Origin: DATAOG01 sp963782885
GTDB lineage: Bacteria > Pseudomonadota > Alphaproteobacteria > Geminicoccales > Geminicoccaceae
DNA: 64,000 bases
NCBI GenBank assembly: GCA_963782885.1
Contig: CAWALL010000005.1
Coordinates: 62,001 to 126,000 of the forward strand
Direction of reading: 5' to 3'
Shown here: piece by piece, positions 41,751 through 50,041 of the stretch
Layout: each line of letters opens with the position of its first letter
How positions within the stretch are numbered: the stretch's first letter is position 1
Notes under the pieces: generated by a model
Told to the model about the DNA's origin: nothing
The model's input: the letters and a program-made list of their open reading frames with translations, nothing else
The model's database searches: none
Position numbers and translations under genes: made by a program

Positions 41751-44522
41751 ATGACCGACAAGATCGCGTTCACCCTCGACGGCCGGGCGGTCGAGGCCGC
41801 GCCCGGCGAGACCATCTGGCAGGTCGCCAGCCGCGAAGGCACCCTGATCCCGCATCTCTGCTGGCTGCCCGAGCCCGGCTACCGGGCCGACGGCAACTGC
41901 CGCGCCTGCATGGTCGAGATCGAGGGCGAGCGGGTGCTGGCGGCGTCCTGCATCCGCAAGCCCACCGCCGGCATGAAGGTCGTGACCGCCTCGGCCCGCG
42001 CCAAGACCGCGCGGAAGATGGTCATGGAGCTGCTGCTCGCCGATCAGCCCGAGCGCCCGGTCGCCCATCATCCCGAGTCCCGGCTCTGGCAGTGGGCCGA
42101 GCGAATGGAGGTGCGTGGAAGCCGCTTCCCGCGGCGCGAGCTGCCGGCCGCCGACCTGAGCCACCCGGCGATGGCGGTCCAGCTCGACGCCTGCATCCAC
42201 TGCAATCTGTGCGTGCGCGCCTGCCGCGAGGTCCAGGTCAACGACGTGATCGGCATGGCCTACCGCAACGCGCACGCCAAGATCGTGTTCGACCAGGACG
42301 ACCCGATGGGCGGCTCGACCTGCGTCGCCTGCGGCGAGTGCGTCCAGGCCTGTCCCACGGGCGCCCTGATGCCGGCCTCGATCGTCGATGCCGCAGGCGT
42401 CGGCCACCCCGAGGTCGACCGCAAGGTCGAGAGCGTCTGCCCCTACTGCGGCGTCGGCTGCCAGATCACCTATCACGTCAAGGACGACCAGATCCGCTAC
42501 GTCACCGGCCGCAACGGCCCGGCGAACCTGAACCGGCTCTGCGTCAAGGGCCGCTTCGGCTTCGACTACGTGACCCACCCCGACCGGCTGACCCGGCCGC
42601 TGATCCGCAAGGCGGGCGCCGCCAAGGGCATCGAGCCCGACCTCGATCCGGCCAATCCCTGGACCCATTTCCGGGAGGCCTCCTGGGAGGAGGCCCTCGA
42701 CGTCGCCGCCCACGGGCTGCGCCAGATCCGCGACCGAGACGGGCCGAAGGCGCTCGCGGGCTTTGGCTCGGCCAAGGGCTCGAACGAGGAGGCCTATCTG
42801 GTCCAGAAGCTGGTCCGGGCGGGCTTCGGCTCGAACAACGTCGACCACTGCACGCGCCTTTGCCACGCGAGCTCGGTCGCGGCGCTGCTGGAGAACATCG
42901 GCTCGGGCGCGGTCACCGCCCCGTTCACGGCTGCCATGGACGCCGACGTGATCGTCGTGATCGGCGCCAACCCGACCGAGAACCACCCGGTCGCCGCGAC
43001 CTTCTTCAAGCAGGCGGCCAGGCAGGGCAAGACGCTGATCGTGATGGACCCGCGCGGCCAGGCCCTGAAGCGCCACGCCACCCACATGCTCCAGTTCAAG
43101 CCCGGCAGCGACGTCGCGTTGCTGAACGCGCTGATGCACGTGATCGTCGAGGAGGGCCTCTACGACACCCAGTACATCCAGGCGCAGACCGAGGGCTTTT
43201 CGCGGTTGACGGAGCACCTGCGCCAGTTCCCGCCGGACGAGATGGCCGCGGTCTGCGGCATCGACGCCGACACCTTGCGCACGGTCGCGCGCAAATTCGC
43301 GACCGCGCAGCGGGCGATCGTGTTCTGGGGCATGGGCATCAGCCAGCACGTGCACGGCACCGACAACGCCCGCTGCCTGATCTCCCTGGTCCTGATGTGC
43401 GGCCAGGTCGGCCGGCCGGGCACCGGACTGCACCCGCTACGCGGCCAGAACAACGTCCAGGGCGCCTCGGACGCCGGCCTGATCCCGATGATGTTTCCGG
43501 ACTACGGCCGGGTCGGCCAGGACGCGGTCCGTGCCCGCTTCGAGGACTTGTGGGGCAAGAAGCTCGACCCCGAGCCGGGCCTGACCGTGGTCGAGATCGT
43601 GCACGCGATCCACGACGGCGTGATCAAGGGCATGTACATCATGGGCGAGAACCCGGCGATGTCCGACCCGGACGTCCGGCACGCCCGGGAAGCGCTCGCC
43701 AAGCTCGAGCACCTCGTGGTCCAGGACCTCTTTCTGACCGAGACCGCGATGTACGCCGACGTGGTCCTGCCGGCCTCGGCCTGGCCCGAGAAGGAGGGCA
43801 CGGTCACCAACACCAACCGCCAGGTCCAGATGGGCCGCGCCGCGCTGCCGCTGCCGGGCGACGCCCGCCAGGACTGGTGGATCATCCAGGAGATCGCGCG
43901 CCGGATCGGGCTCGACTGGCGCTATGAGCATCCGCGCGACGTCTACGCCGAGATGATGGAGGCGATGCCGTCGCTCGCCAACATCACCTGGGACCGGCTC
44001 ATGGCCGAGAGCTCCGTGACCTATCCCTGCGACGGCCCGGACCAGCCGGGCCACGACATCGTGTTCGGCGACCGCTTTCCCACGGGCGATGGCCGGGGCA
44101 CCTTCACGCCCGCGGACGTGCTGCCGCCGGCCGAGCTGCCGAGTGCCGACTACCCGATGGTGCTGACCACCGGCCGCCAGCTCGAGCACTGGCACACCGG
44201 CGCCATGACGAGGCGGGCGGGCTATCTCGATGCGCTCGAGCCCGAGGCGACAGCCAGCCTGCATCCGCGCGATCTCAGAACGCTCGGCGTGGCGCCGGGC
44301 GAGCCGATCCGGGTCACCACCCGCCGCGGCGCGATCGAACTCAAGGCCCGCGCCGACCGCGCGGTCGCCGAGGGCATGGTCTTCATCCCATTTTGCTACG
44401 TCGAGGCGGCCGCCAACGTGCTGACCAACCCCCAGCTCGACCCCTGGGGCAAGATCCCGGAATACAAGTTCTGCGCGGCCCGCGTGGAAAAGGCGGGCAA
44501 GGTCGCGCAGGCGGCGGAGTAG
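41751..44522 (+). CDS. Formate dehydrogenase, molybdenum catalytic subunit (FdsA/FdhF-like)
   Basis: 923 residues. Order: 2Fe-2S ferredoxin-like domain (HLCWLPEPGYRADGNCRACM), His/Cys cluster region and two 4Fe-4S motifs (CIHCNLCVRACREVQ, CVACGECVQACPTG), then the molybdopterin oxidoreductase domain opening with CPYCGVGC. The Mo ligand is Cys in VDHCTRLCHASSV rather than selenocysteine. Conserved GANPTENHP and PASAWPEKEGTVTNTNRQVQ agree with cytoplasmic NAD-linked formate dehydrogenases. The diaphorase partners (FdsB, FdsG) are not adjacent. Ends in TAG; a fragment of a second such gene end lies at 45084. Confidence 0.92.
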   Translation: MTDKIAFTLDGRAVEAAPGETIWQVASREGTLIPHLCWLPEPGYRADGNCRACMVEIEGERVLAASCIRKPTAGMKVVTASARAKTARKMVMELLLADQPERPVAHHPESRLWQWAERMEVRGSRFPRRELPAADLSHPAMAVQLDACIHCNLCVRACREVQVNDVIGMAYRNAHAKIVFDQDDPMGGSTCVACGECVQACPTGALMPASIVDAAGVGHPEVDRKVESVCPYCGVGCQITYHVKDDQIRYVTGRNGPANLNRLCVKGRFGFDYVTHPDRLTRPLIRKAGAAKGIEPDLDPANPWTHFREASWEEALDVAAHGLRQIRDRDGPKALAGFGSAKGSNEEAYLVQKLVRAGFGSNNVDHCTRLCHASSVAALLENIGSGAVTAPFTAAMDADVIVVIGANPTENHPVAATFFKQAARQGKTLIVMDPRGQALKRHATHMLQFKPGSDVALLNALMHVIVEEGLYDTQYIQAQTEGFSRLTEHLRQFPPDEMAAVCGIDADTLRTVARKFATAQRAIVFWGMGISQHVHGTDNARCLISLVLMCGQVGRPGTGLHPLRGQNNVQGASDAGLIPMMFPDYGRVGQDAVRARFEDLWGKKLDPEPGLTVVEIVHAIHDGVIKGMYIMGENPAMSDPDVRHAREALAKLEHLVVQDLFLTETAMYADVVLPASAWPEKEGTVTNTNRQVQMGRAALPLPGDARQDWWIIQEIARRIGLDWRYEHPRDVYAEMMEAMPSLANITWDRLMAESSVTYPCDGPDQPGHDIVFGDRFPTGDGRGTFTPADVLPPAELPSADYPMVLTTGRQLEHWHTGAMTRRAGYLDALEPEATASLHPRDLRTLGVAPGEPIRVTTRRGAIELKARADRAVAEGMVFIPFCYVEAAANVLTNPQLDPWGKIPEYKFCAARVEKAGKVAQAAE

Positions 44523-44534
44523 GCGCGGACCGGA

Positions 44535-45083
44535 GTGACCCAAGCCAGAGGCGACAGGTCGGAGCAGCTCTACGACGAGGACTTTTACGCCTGGACGCTG
44601 GCGCAGGCGGCTGCGCTGCGCCGTCTTGCCGCCAGCAGGCAATCTCGAGCTCGACTCTCGCACCTGATCGAGGAGGTGGCGGATTTGGGCATCAGCCGGC
44701 GCGACGCCGTGCGCAGCCGGGTCCGCGGATCTCGAGCCTTGCCTCAAGCTGGAGTACTCGTCGGTGCGTGAGCCCCGGACCGGCTGGCACGAGAGCATCA
44801 TCCAGGCCCGGACCGAGATCGAGGACAAGCTCACGCCGACCATCCGGCGTGGTCTCCCGGCGCGTTTGCCGCGGCTCTGGCAGCAGGCCCGGCGCAATGC
44901 GGCGGCGGCCTTGCGGCTGCATGGTGAGGAGGCGACCGCCGGCGACCTGCCGGCGGAATGCCCCTACCGGCTGGCCGACCTGCTCCGCCACGACTGGTTC
45001 CCCTCGACCGCCACGGTCTGCAGCCCTGACGCATGGCACGAGGCCCGAAGCCACGGCATCCATCGCCTTCTGCTAACGGGCAG
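44535..45083 (+). pseudogene. DUF29-family protein, frameshifted
   Basis: The frame from the GTG at 44535 reads YDEDFYAWTLAQAAALRRLA and RARLSHLIEEVADLG, the start of a DUF29 protein. Around 44730 the frame breaks and continues as DLEPCLKLEYSSVREPRTGW, then HESIIQARTEIEDKLTPTIR and ECPYRLADLLRHDWFPS, the rest of the family pattern. Probably a few residues are also missing at the break. DUF29 function is unknown. It is wedged between the formate dehydrogenase gene and a stray copy of that gene's 3' end. Confidence 0.75.
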
Positions 45084-45200
45084 GCCGCCGCCAACATCCT
45101 GACCAACCCCCAGCTCGACCCCTACGGAAAAATCCCGGAATACAAGTTCTGCGCGGCCCGGGTGGAAAAAGCGGGCGCCGTGCCCCAGGCAGCAGAGTAA
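45084..45200 (+). pseudogene. Fragment of a second formate dehydrogenase 3' end
   Basis: 38 codons read AAANILTNPQLDPYGKIPEY, then KFCAARVEKAG and end AVPQAAE with TAA. They match the last 38 codons of the gene at 41751-44522 (AAANVLTNPQLDPWGKIPEY, KFCAARVEKAGKVAQAAE) with several silent and a few replacement changes. It is not an exact copy, so it is either an old partial duplication or the end of a diverged second gene whose body was lost or replaced by the DUF29 segment. Confidence 0.85.
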
Positions 45201-45286
45201 TCCTCTCCCGCATGGCGTTTCGAAAATCGCTGACTTTTCCTTTCAATCAATGGTAGAACGACCTCGGACCACAGAGCGAGGTCGTA

Positions 45287-46986
45287 GTGACCAGTCGCCG
45301 GCTCGCCGCACTTTTCCTAGCCCTGGCCTCGCCCTTTCTGTCGCCCGGTTCCGCGACAGCGGGATTCGATGAGGGCGTTGCCGCCTATCAACGGGGTGAC
45401 TATCGCACAGCCCTTCGCGAGTTTGTGCGCTTGGCTCTCGCCGGGAATTCTTCGGCGCAATTCAACCTGGGCGTCATGTATGACTTAGGTCAGGGTGTAC
45501 CTCAGAATTATGCCGAGGCGGTGCGCTAGTTTCGCATGGCGGCCGACCAAGGCGACGCGGATGCGCAGCTGAACCTTGGCTTCATGTACGACCATGGTGA
45601 AGGCGTACCTCAGAACTATGCCGAGGCGGTGCGCTGGTATCGCATGGCCGCTGACCAAGGCAACGCGATTGCGCAACACAATCTCGGCCACTCTACATTC
45701 TTGGTCAGGGCGTATCGCAAGATTATAGTGAAGCAGTGAAATGGCTTCGATTTGGCGCGCAAAATGGTGATGCACCTGGGCAGGTCTACTTGGGCATTAT
45801 GTATGCCAACGGCCGGGGCGTAACTCGGGACGTGTGCTCGCTTACGTATGGCTTAACGTTGCCGCCGCTCGACTGCCTAGGAGATGAGGGAAACCGTCCA
45901 GTTGCGCGACGCCGCCGCTGCGCGCCTCTCGCCGGCGCAAGGCGCCCGGGCGCAGGAGATGGCCCGCAACTGGCAACCGGTGGCTCCCCCGCCGCGCATA
46001 ATGACTACCGAGGAACTCTTCAGCGAGATCGAGCGCCGAGCACATCGCAACCGTGAAGCGCAGCTGCTTTTGGCTGATCTCGGCTATGACTCGGACTGGT
46101 CGATGGGATGCTGGGGCCAAGGACTGTGCGGCCATTCGTGCCTTTCAGGCGGACGCCGGGCTGCCGGTGGATGGCGAGATTTCCGATGCCCTGTACGCGG
46201 CTTGAAGGATGCCGTCGCGACCGGCCGGCGCGTAGCAGCTCCGTCTGCTCCTGCATCCCCCGCCTTGATGGCACAGACAAAAAACCTGGGACGCATGGTC
46301 GGGCGCCTCCGTCAAATCGCCGGCTCGATAGCTCCGGCACCGGCTTTGCCGTCAGCCAGGACGGCCAGATCGTCACCAACCACCATGTGGTGGCCGACTG
46401 TGCCGAGGTGCATGTCCGGCCGCCGGGTAAGGAAGCGCTGGGAGCCGGCGCCGTGGTTGCCCAGGATTCTGGAAACGACCTTGCTCTGCTGCAGGTGGCG
46501 GTGCGCTTGCCGGCAGCGGCGATCCGGGGTGACGGGGGCATCCGAGCAGGTGACAGCGTGGTCGCGGTCGGTTTTCCGCTGCCCGGGCTGTTGGCGTCGG
46601 AGGCGAACGTCACCACCGGCACGGTGAGCGCCTTGGCAGGGATCGGCAACGACGCCCGGTTTTTGCAAATGACCGTGCCGGTTCAGCCGGGCAACAGCGG
46701 CGGCCCGCTGCTCGATCTCGAAGGTCGGGTCGTCGGCGTCGTGGTCGGCAAGCTCGACGCGCTCAAGGTCGCGAGCGTCACCGGGGACATCCCGCAGAAC
46801 GTCAACTTCGCGATCAAAGCAGAGGTCGTGCGAAGATTTCTCGACGCCAGCGGAGTGACTTCAGGCGCAGGTCGCGGCGAGACTGAACGTTGGGGGGAGA
46901 ACGATCCGCTGGCTGGTGGCCCTGCGGCCATCGGTGCCGAGGCCAAGGCATTTACGGTTCTCGTCGAATGTTGGAAATGGACGTAG
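45287..46986 (+). pseudogene. Sel1-repeat / peptidoglycan-binding / trypsin-like protease fusion, multiply broken
   Basis: From the GTG at 45287: a signal peptide (LAALFLALASPFLSPGSATA), then Sel1-like repeats (SAQFNLGVMYDLGQGVPQNY) with an amber codon in place of Trp at 45526. A one-base loss near 45692 breaks HLYILGQGVSQDYSEAVKWL, and more shifts follow. One frame gives a peptidoglycan-binding unit (LGYD, then AIRAFQADAGLPVDGEISDA). The last frame gives an intact trypsin-like domain: VTNHHVVAD (His), DSGNDLALLQ (Asp), VPVQPGNSGGPLLD (Ser). If repaired, about 560 residues of envelope-directed serine protease. Lower GC than neighbours in the first half. Confidence 0.8.
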
Positions 46987-47046
46987 CGCTGCGTGGTCCC
47001 AAGCGGTCGGCTTGCCATTCGGATACGAGGTAGGGACAGTGCCATC

Positions 47047-47298
47047 ATGAATGCGCCAATTCCACTCGAGTTCGAAGCTTTCGCCTGCAGACAGGTCGCG
47101 GCGGGCCGCTACGCCTCGGAAGCAGAGGTGGTGGCGGACGCGTTGCGACGGTACCTTTCGGATCGTGCGGCCTTGCTGGCGCTGCTCGATCCGGCGCTCG
47201 AGCAACTCGACAGGGGCGAAGGGCGCCCCTTCGATGCCGCGGCTACCAAGCGACGTGGCCGGGAACGGCGCCAGCACTCAAGCACAGAGCCGGGATGA
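47047..47298 (+). CDS. Small ribbon-helix-helix-like antitoxin (ParD-like)
   Basis: 83 residues: MNAPIPLEFEAFACRQVAAG, then RYASEAEVVADALRRYLSDR, the pattern of ParD-type antitoxins, and a charged C-terminal tail. ATG at 47047 follows GAGGTAGGG. No ParE toxin follows; instead an MNT/HEPN pair starts 15 bases after the stop, so this orphan may be a relic or an added regulator of that module. Confidence 0.65.
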   Translation: MNAPIPLEFEAFACRQVAAGRYASEAEVVADALRRYLSDRAALLALLDPALEQLDRGEGRPFDAAATKRRGRERRQHSSTEPG

Positions 47299-47313
47299 TC
47301 GACGGGGCAAGCG

Positions 47314-47601
47314 ATGACACTGGATGAGCTCAGAGCCCGGCGGAAAGCGATCGCGACTATCGCTCGACGCTACGGCGCTCGTGATCTCCGGGTGTTCGGA
47401 TCGGTGGTTCGGGGCGAAGCCGATGCCGACAGCGACGTGGATTTTCTCGTCGAACTGGAGCCTGGGAGAAGCGTTCTCGACCTCGGCGGGCTGCTGATGG
47501 ACCTCCAGGAGTATTTGCATTGCAGGGTCGACGTAATGACGCCGGCGATGCTGAAGCCGCGCGTTCGCGAGCGGGCGCTGCGGGAGGCCACGCCTTTGTG
47601 A
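47314..47601 (+). CDS. Minimal nucleotidyltransferase antitoxin (MntA-like), second locus
   Basis: 95 residues with VFGS (Gly29-Ser30), then Asp41 and Asp43 in SDVDFLVEL, the metal-binding residues of minimal nucleotidyltransferases. Only distantly similar to the copies at 3.1 and 7.8 kb. The stop overlaps the HEPN gene start as GTGA. In characterised systems it AMPylates the toxin's active-site Tyr. Confidence 0.88.
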   Translation: MTLDELRARRKAIATIARRYGARDLRVFGSVVRGEADADSDVDFLVELEPGRSVLDLGGLLMDLQEYLHCRVDVMTPAMLKPRVRERALREATPL

Positions 47602-47931
47602 GAAGCGACGCCGAGCGCTTGCGCGATATCCTGGAGGCGATCGATCAGATCCGTAAGCACAGTTCGAAGGGTCGTGAGGCTTTCGAGCGCCATGAGCTGA
47701 TCCAGGTCTGGATCGTGCATCACCTCGCGGCTGGGAGAGGCGGTGGCGCGACTGTCTCCCAAGCTTCGCCGGCGACGAGCGCCTTGGAGGCAGATCATCG
47801 GGATGCGGAACATCCTCGTCCACGAGTACTTCCGCATCGATCCGGAGACGGTGTGGACCGTGGTCGAGGTCCACCTGCCGCCCCTCGAAAAACGTGTCCG
47901 AGCGATCTTGGCAGAGCTCGAACACGGATGA
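47598..47931 (+). pseudogene. HEPN toxin (HepT-like), frameshifted
   Basis: From the GTG at 47598: RSDAERLRDILEAIDQIRKH and ERHELIQVWIVHHL, then one extra base near 47732 shifts the frame. Deleting one C from CACCTCGCGG restores HLRLGEAVARLSPKLRRR and the active-site motif MRNILVHEYFRID, giving 110 residues. The Rx4-6HxY motif is the standard form, unlike the GNLYRHEY version at 3.4 kb. As written, the toxin cannot be made while its antitoxin is intact. ATGA couples it to the DUF29 gene. Confidence 0.8.
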
Positions 47932-48138
47932 CGAGGAGCCGGAAAGAACGAAAGCCAACGCCTCAGGCCGAGCCGCCGATCTACGACCGGGACTTTGCCC
48001 TTTGGGTCGAAGCGCAGGTGGCGGCGATCCGGGCGGGGGACCTCGGTGCGCTCGACGTCGAGCACCTGGCCGAGGAACTCGAGGGCTTGACCAAGCGCGA
48101 TGTGCGGGCGTTAGCCCGGATTTCTCACAGAGTGTAGT

Positions 48139-48212
48139 GCATCGGGGCTCTGAATTGGCGAAAGTCGTTCTTCCGGAATGACTTGGAGCCGATCGGAGGA
48201 GAGCCCCGATGC
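48139..48212 (+). promoter_or_regulatory. Start-codon hairpin of IS element B
   Basis: GCATCGGGGCTCT (48139-48151) and AGAGCCCCGATGC (48200-48212) are a perfect 13-bp inverted repeat 48 bases apart. The right arm contains the transposase start codon ATG at 48209 and follows GGAG. Readthrough RNA from the flanking operon would fold and hide the start; RNA begun inside the element between the arms would not. Confidence 0.65.
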
Positions 48213-49591
48213 CGACAGAGTGTAATCGCGACCTGTTCGGATATGAAGTGGTCGAAGGGCGCCAGGTGGTGGCCGCCTTCGACGGCGGTGAGGTGACATC
48301 AGACGCCGGGGCGCTGCTGCTCGGCGCGACCGATCGCGCGATCGGCTTGGTGACGAGGTTTGCGGCGTGCTTCGACGACGGCCGGGTCCAGGCGCAGGTC
48401 GAGCACACGGTCGAGGCTATGGTTGCGCAGCGGGTGTTCGGCATCGCGCTCGGCTATGAGGATCTGATCGATCACGACCAGCTGCGCCACGACCCGGTGC
48501 TGGCGACGCTGGCCGGCAAGCTCACCGCCCGGCGCCAGGAGTGCGCGCCGCTCGCCGGCAAGAGCACGCTGAACCGGCTCGAGCACGCACCTTTGACGCC
48601 GAGCCGCTACCATAAGATCGGCCACGACGCGGCGGCGATCGAGGGTTTGTTCGTCGCCCTGTTCCTCGAGGCGCACAAGACGCCGCCCGAGAGGATCGTT
48701 CTCGATCTCGATGCCACCGACGACCCCTTGCACGGGCATCAGGAGGGTCGGTTCTTCCACGGTTACTACGACTGCTTCTGCTATCTGCCGCTGTACATCT
48801 TCTGCGGCCGGCATCTGCTGGCGGCCAAGCTCCGGCGCTCGAACATCGACGCGTCAGCCGGGGCCCTCGATGAGCTCGAGCGCATCCTCGGCCAGATCCG
48901 GGCGCACTGGCCCCGGGTCGAGATCCTGTTGCGGGCGGATTCCGGCTTTGCCCGGGACCAGCTCATGACCTGGTGCGAGGACCATCGGGTCGATTATCTC
49001 TTCGGCCTCGCCCGCAACGAGCGCCTGGTCGGCGCGATCACCGAACAGCTCGCCGAGGCCGCGGCTGAGAGCCGGGCCCAGAATTGGCCCGCCCGCCGCT
49101 TCGCCGACTTCGCCTGGCGCACGCTGGACAGCTGGAGCCGCACACGGCGGGTCGTCGCCAAGGCCGAGCACCTACCCAAGGGCTCGAACCCGCGCTTCGT
49201 CGTCACCTCGCTCAGCGTCACCGACATCGACGCTCGGACCCTCTACGAGCAGGTCTACTGCGCCCGCGGCGAGGTCGAAAACCGGATCAAAGAGCAGCAG
49301 CTCGACCTGTTCGCCGATCGCACCTCGGCCGCGAGCATGCGCGCCAACCAGCTCAGGCTGTGGTTCGCGTCCTTCGCCTACGTGCTGGTCGAGGCGCTCA
49401 GGCGGATCGGGCTCCGGTTCACCCAGTTCGCCACCGCCACCTGCGCCACCATCCGGCTCAAGCTCCTGAAGATCGGCGCCCAGGTCCGCCGCAGCGTGCG
49501 CCGAATCAAGGTCGCAATGCCCTCAGCCTGCCCGTTCCAGACCGAGTATCACCTCGCCTACCTCTACCTGAAGCGTGCCGCCGCCTTCTGA
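48209..49591 (+). CDS. IS1380-family transposase (element B)
   Basis: 460 residues, same length and layout as the element A protein: MPTECNRDLFGYEVVEGRQV, GYEDLIDHDQLRHDPVLATL, VLDLDATDDPLHGHQEGRFF, ILLRADSGFARDQL, NPRFVVTSLS and YCARGEVENRIKEQQL. Intact, so probably active. Differences from the element A transposase are spread along the length, showing the two elements arrived separately or diverged long ago. Confidence 0.95.
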   Translation: MPTECNRDLFGYEVVEGRQVVAAFDGGEVTSDAGALLLGATDRAIGLVTRFAACFDDGRVQAQVEHTVEAMVAQRVFGIALGYEDLIDHDQLRHDPVLATLAGKLTARRQECAPLAGKSTLNRLEHAPLTPSRYHKIGHDAAAIEGLFVALFLEAHKTPPERIVLDLDATDDPLHGHQEGRFFHGYYDCFCYLPLYIFCGRHLLAAKLRRSNIDASAGALDELERILGQIRAHWPRVEILLRADSGFARDQLMTWCEDHRVDYLFGLARNERLVGAITEQLAEAAAESRAQNWPARRFADFAWRTLDSWSRTRRVVAKAEHLPKGSNPRFVVTSLSVTDIDARTLYEQVYCARGEVENRIKEQQLDLFADRTSAASMRANQLRLWFASFAYVLVEALRRIGLRFTQFATATCATIRLKLLKIGAQVRRSVRRIKVAMPSACPFQTEYHLAYLYLKRAAAF

Positions 49592-50041
49592 ACATCTCGC
49601 CCACAGCACCGCAGACCGCCCGAGCGGTCGCAATCGCTCGCCCGGAATTCGCCTCGGACCATCAATCTCGACCCGAAACCGCCGCGTCCGGCCATCGCGT
49701 CCGTTGTGGCCGCCAAACTCCGGCCCCGCCTACCGGCTGTGAGAAATCAGTTAGGATCGCAGCTCAAGCGCATCATGACGCATCTGCTCAAGCAGCGGTA
49801 TCAGCCCGAGCGAGCAACTCCAACCTGGCAGGACTCGATCATCAACGGTCGGGAGGAGATCGTCGATATTCTGGACCAGAGCCCGAGCCTGCGGCGGGCC
49901 CTGCCGGCGCAGATGGCCAAGATGTACCCGCGCGCGGTCGGTCAGGCGGCCCGCGACACCCGGCTCGCGATCGGCGGTTTCCCCGAGCAGCCGCCGTTCA
50001 CGCTCGCCGAGGTCCTGGGCGAGGCTGAAGACGGGCAGTAG

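Larger units (their letters stand above)
48115..49750 (+). mobile_element. Complete IS1380-family insertion sequence B (1636 bp)
   Basis: The left end CCCGGATTTCTCACAG and the right end CTGTGAGAAATCAG form imperfect terminal repeats. TTAG is duplicated on both sides (48111-48114 and 49751-49754). It carries one intact transposase gene. The element is clearly related to element A at 16385-18027 but not identical: terminal repeats differ inside (CACAG against AAACC) and the proteins differ at many positions. Confidence 0.93.
47928..50041 (+). pseudogene. DUF29-family gene interrupted by IS element B
   Basis: Left part 47928-48114: YDRDFALWVEAQVAAIRAGD, then EHLAEELEGLTKRDVRAL. Right part 49755-50041: GSQLKRIMTHLLKQRYQPER, then TWQDSIINGREEIVDILDQS. 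Removing the element and one TTAG copy restores a continuous reading frame of 157 residues, so the insertion is clean and recent-looking. The ATG overlaps the HepT stop (ATGA), making DUF29 the third gene of an MNT-HEPN-DUF29 operon. Function of DUF29 is unknown. Ends in TAG. Confidence 0.9.

Noticed and set aside
48115..49750. Elements A and B as two ends of one composite transposon carrying the 18-48 kb segment.
   Set aside because: Both are in the same orientation with different target duplications and clearly diverged sequences, and the segment between them includes core genes.
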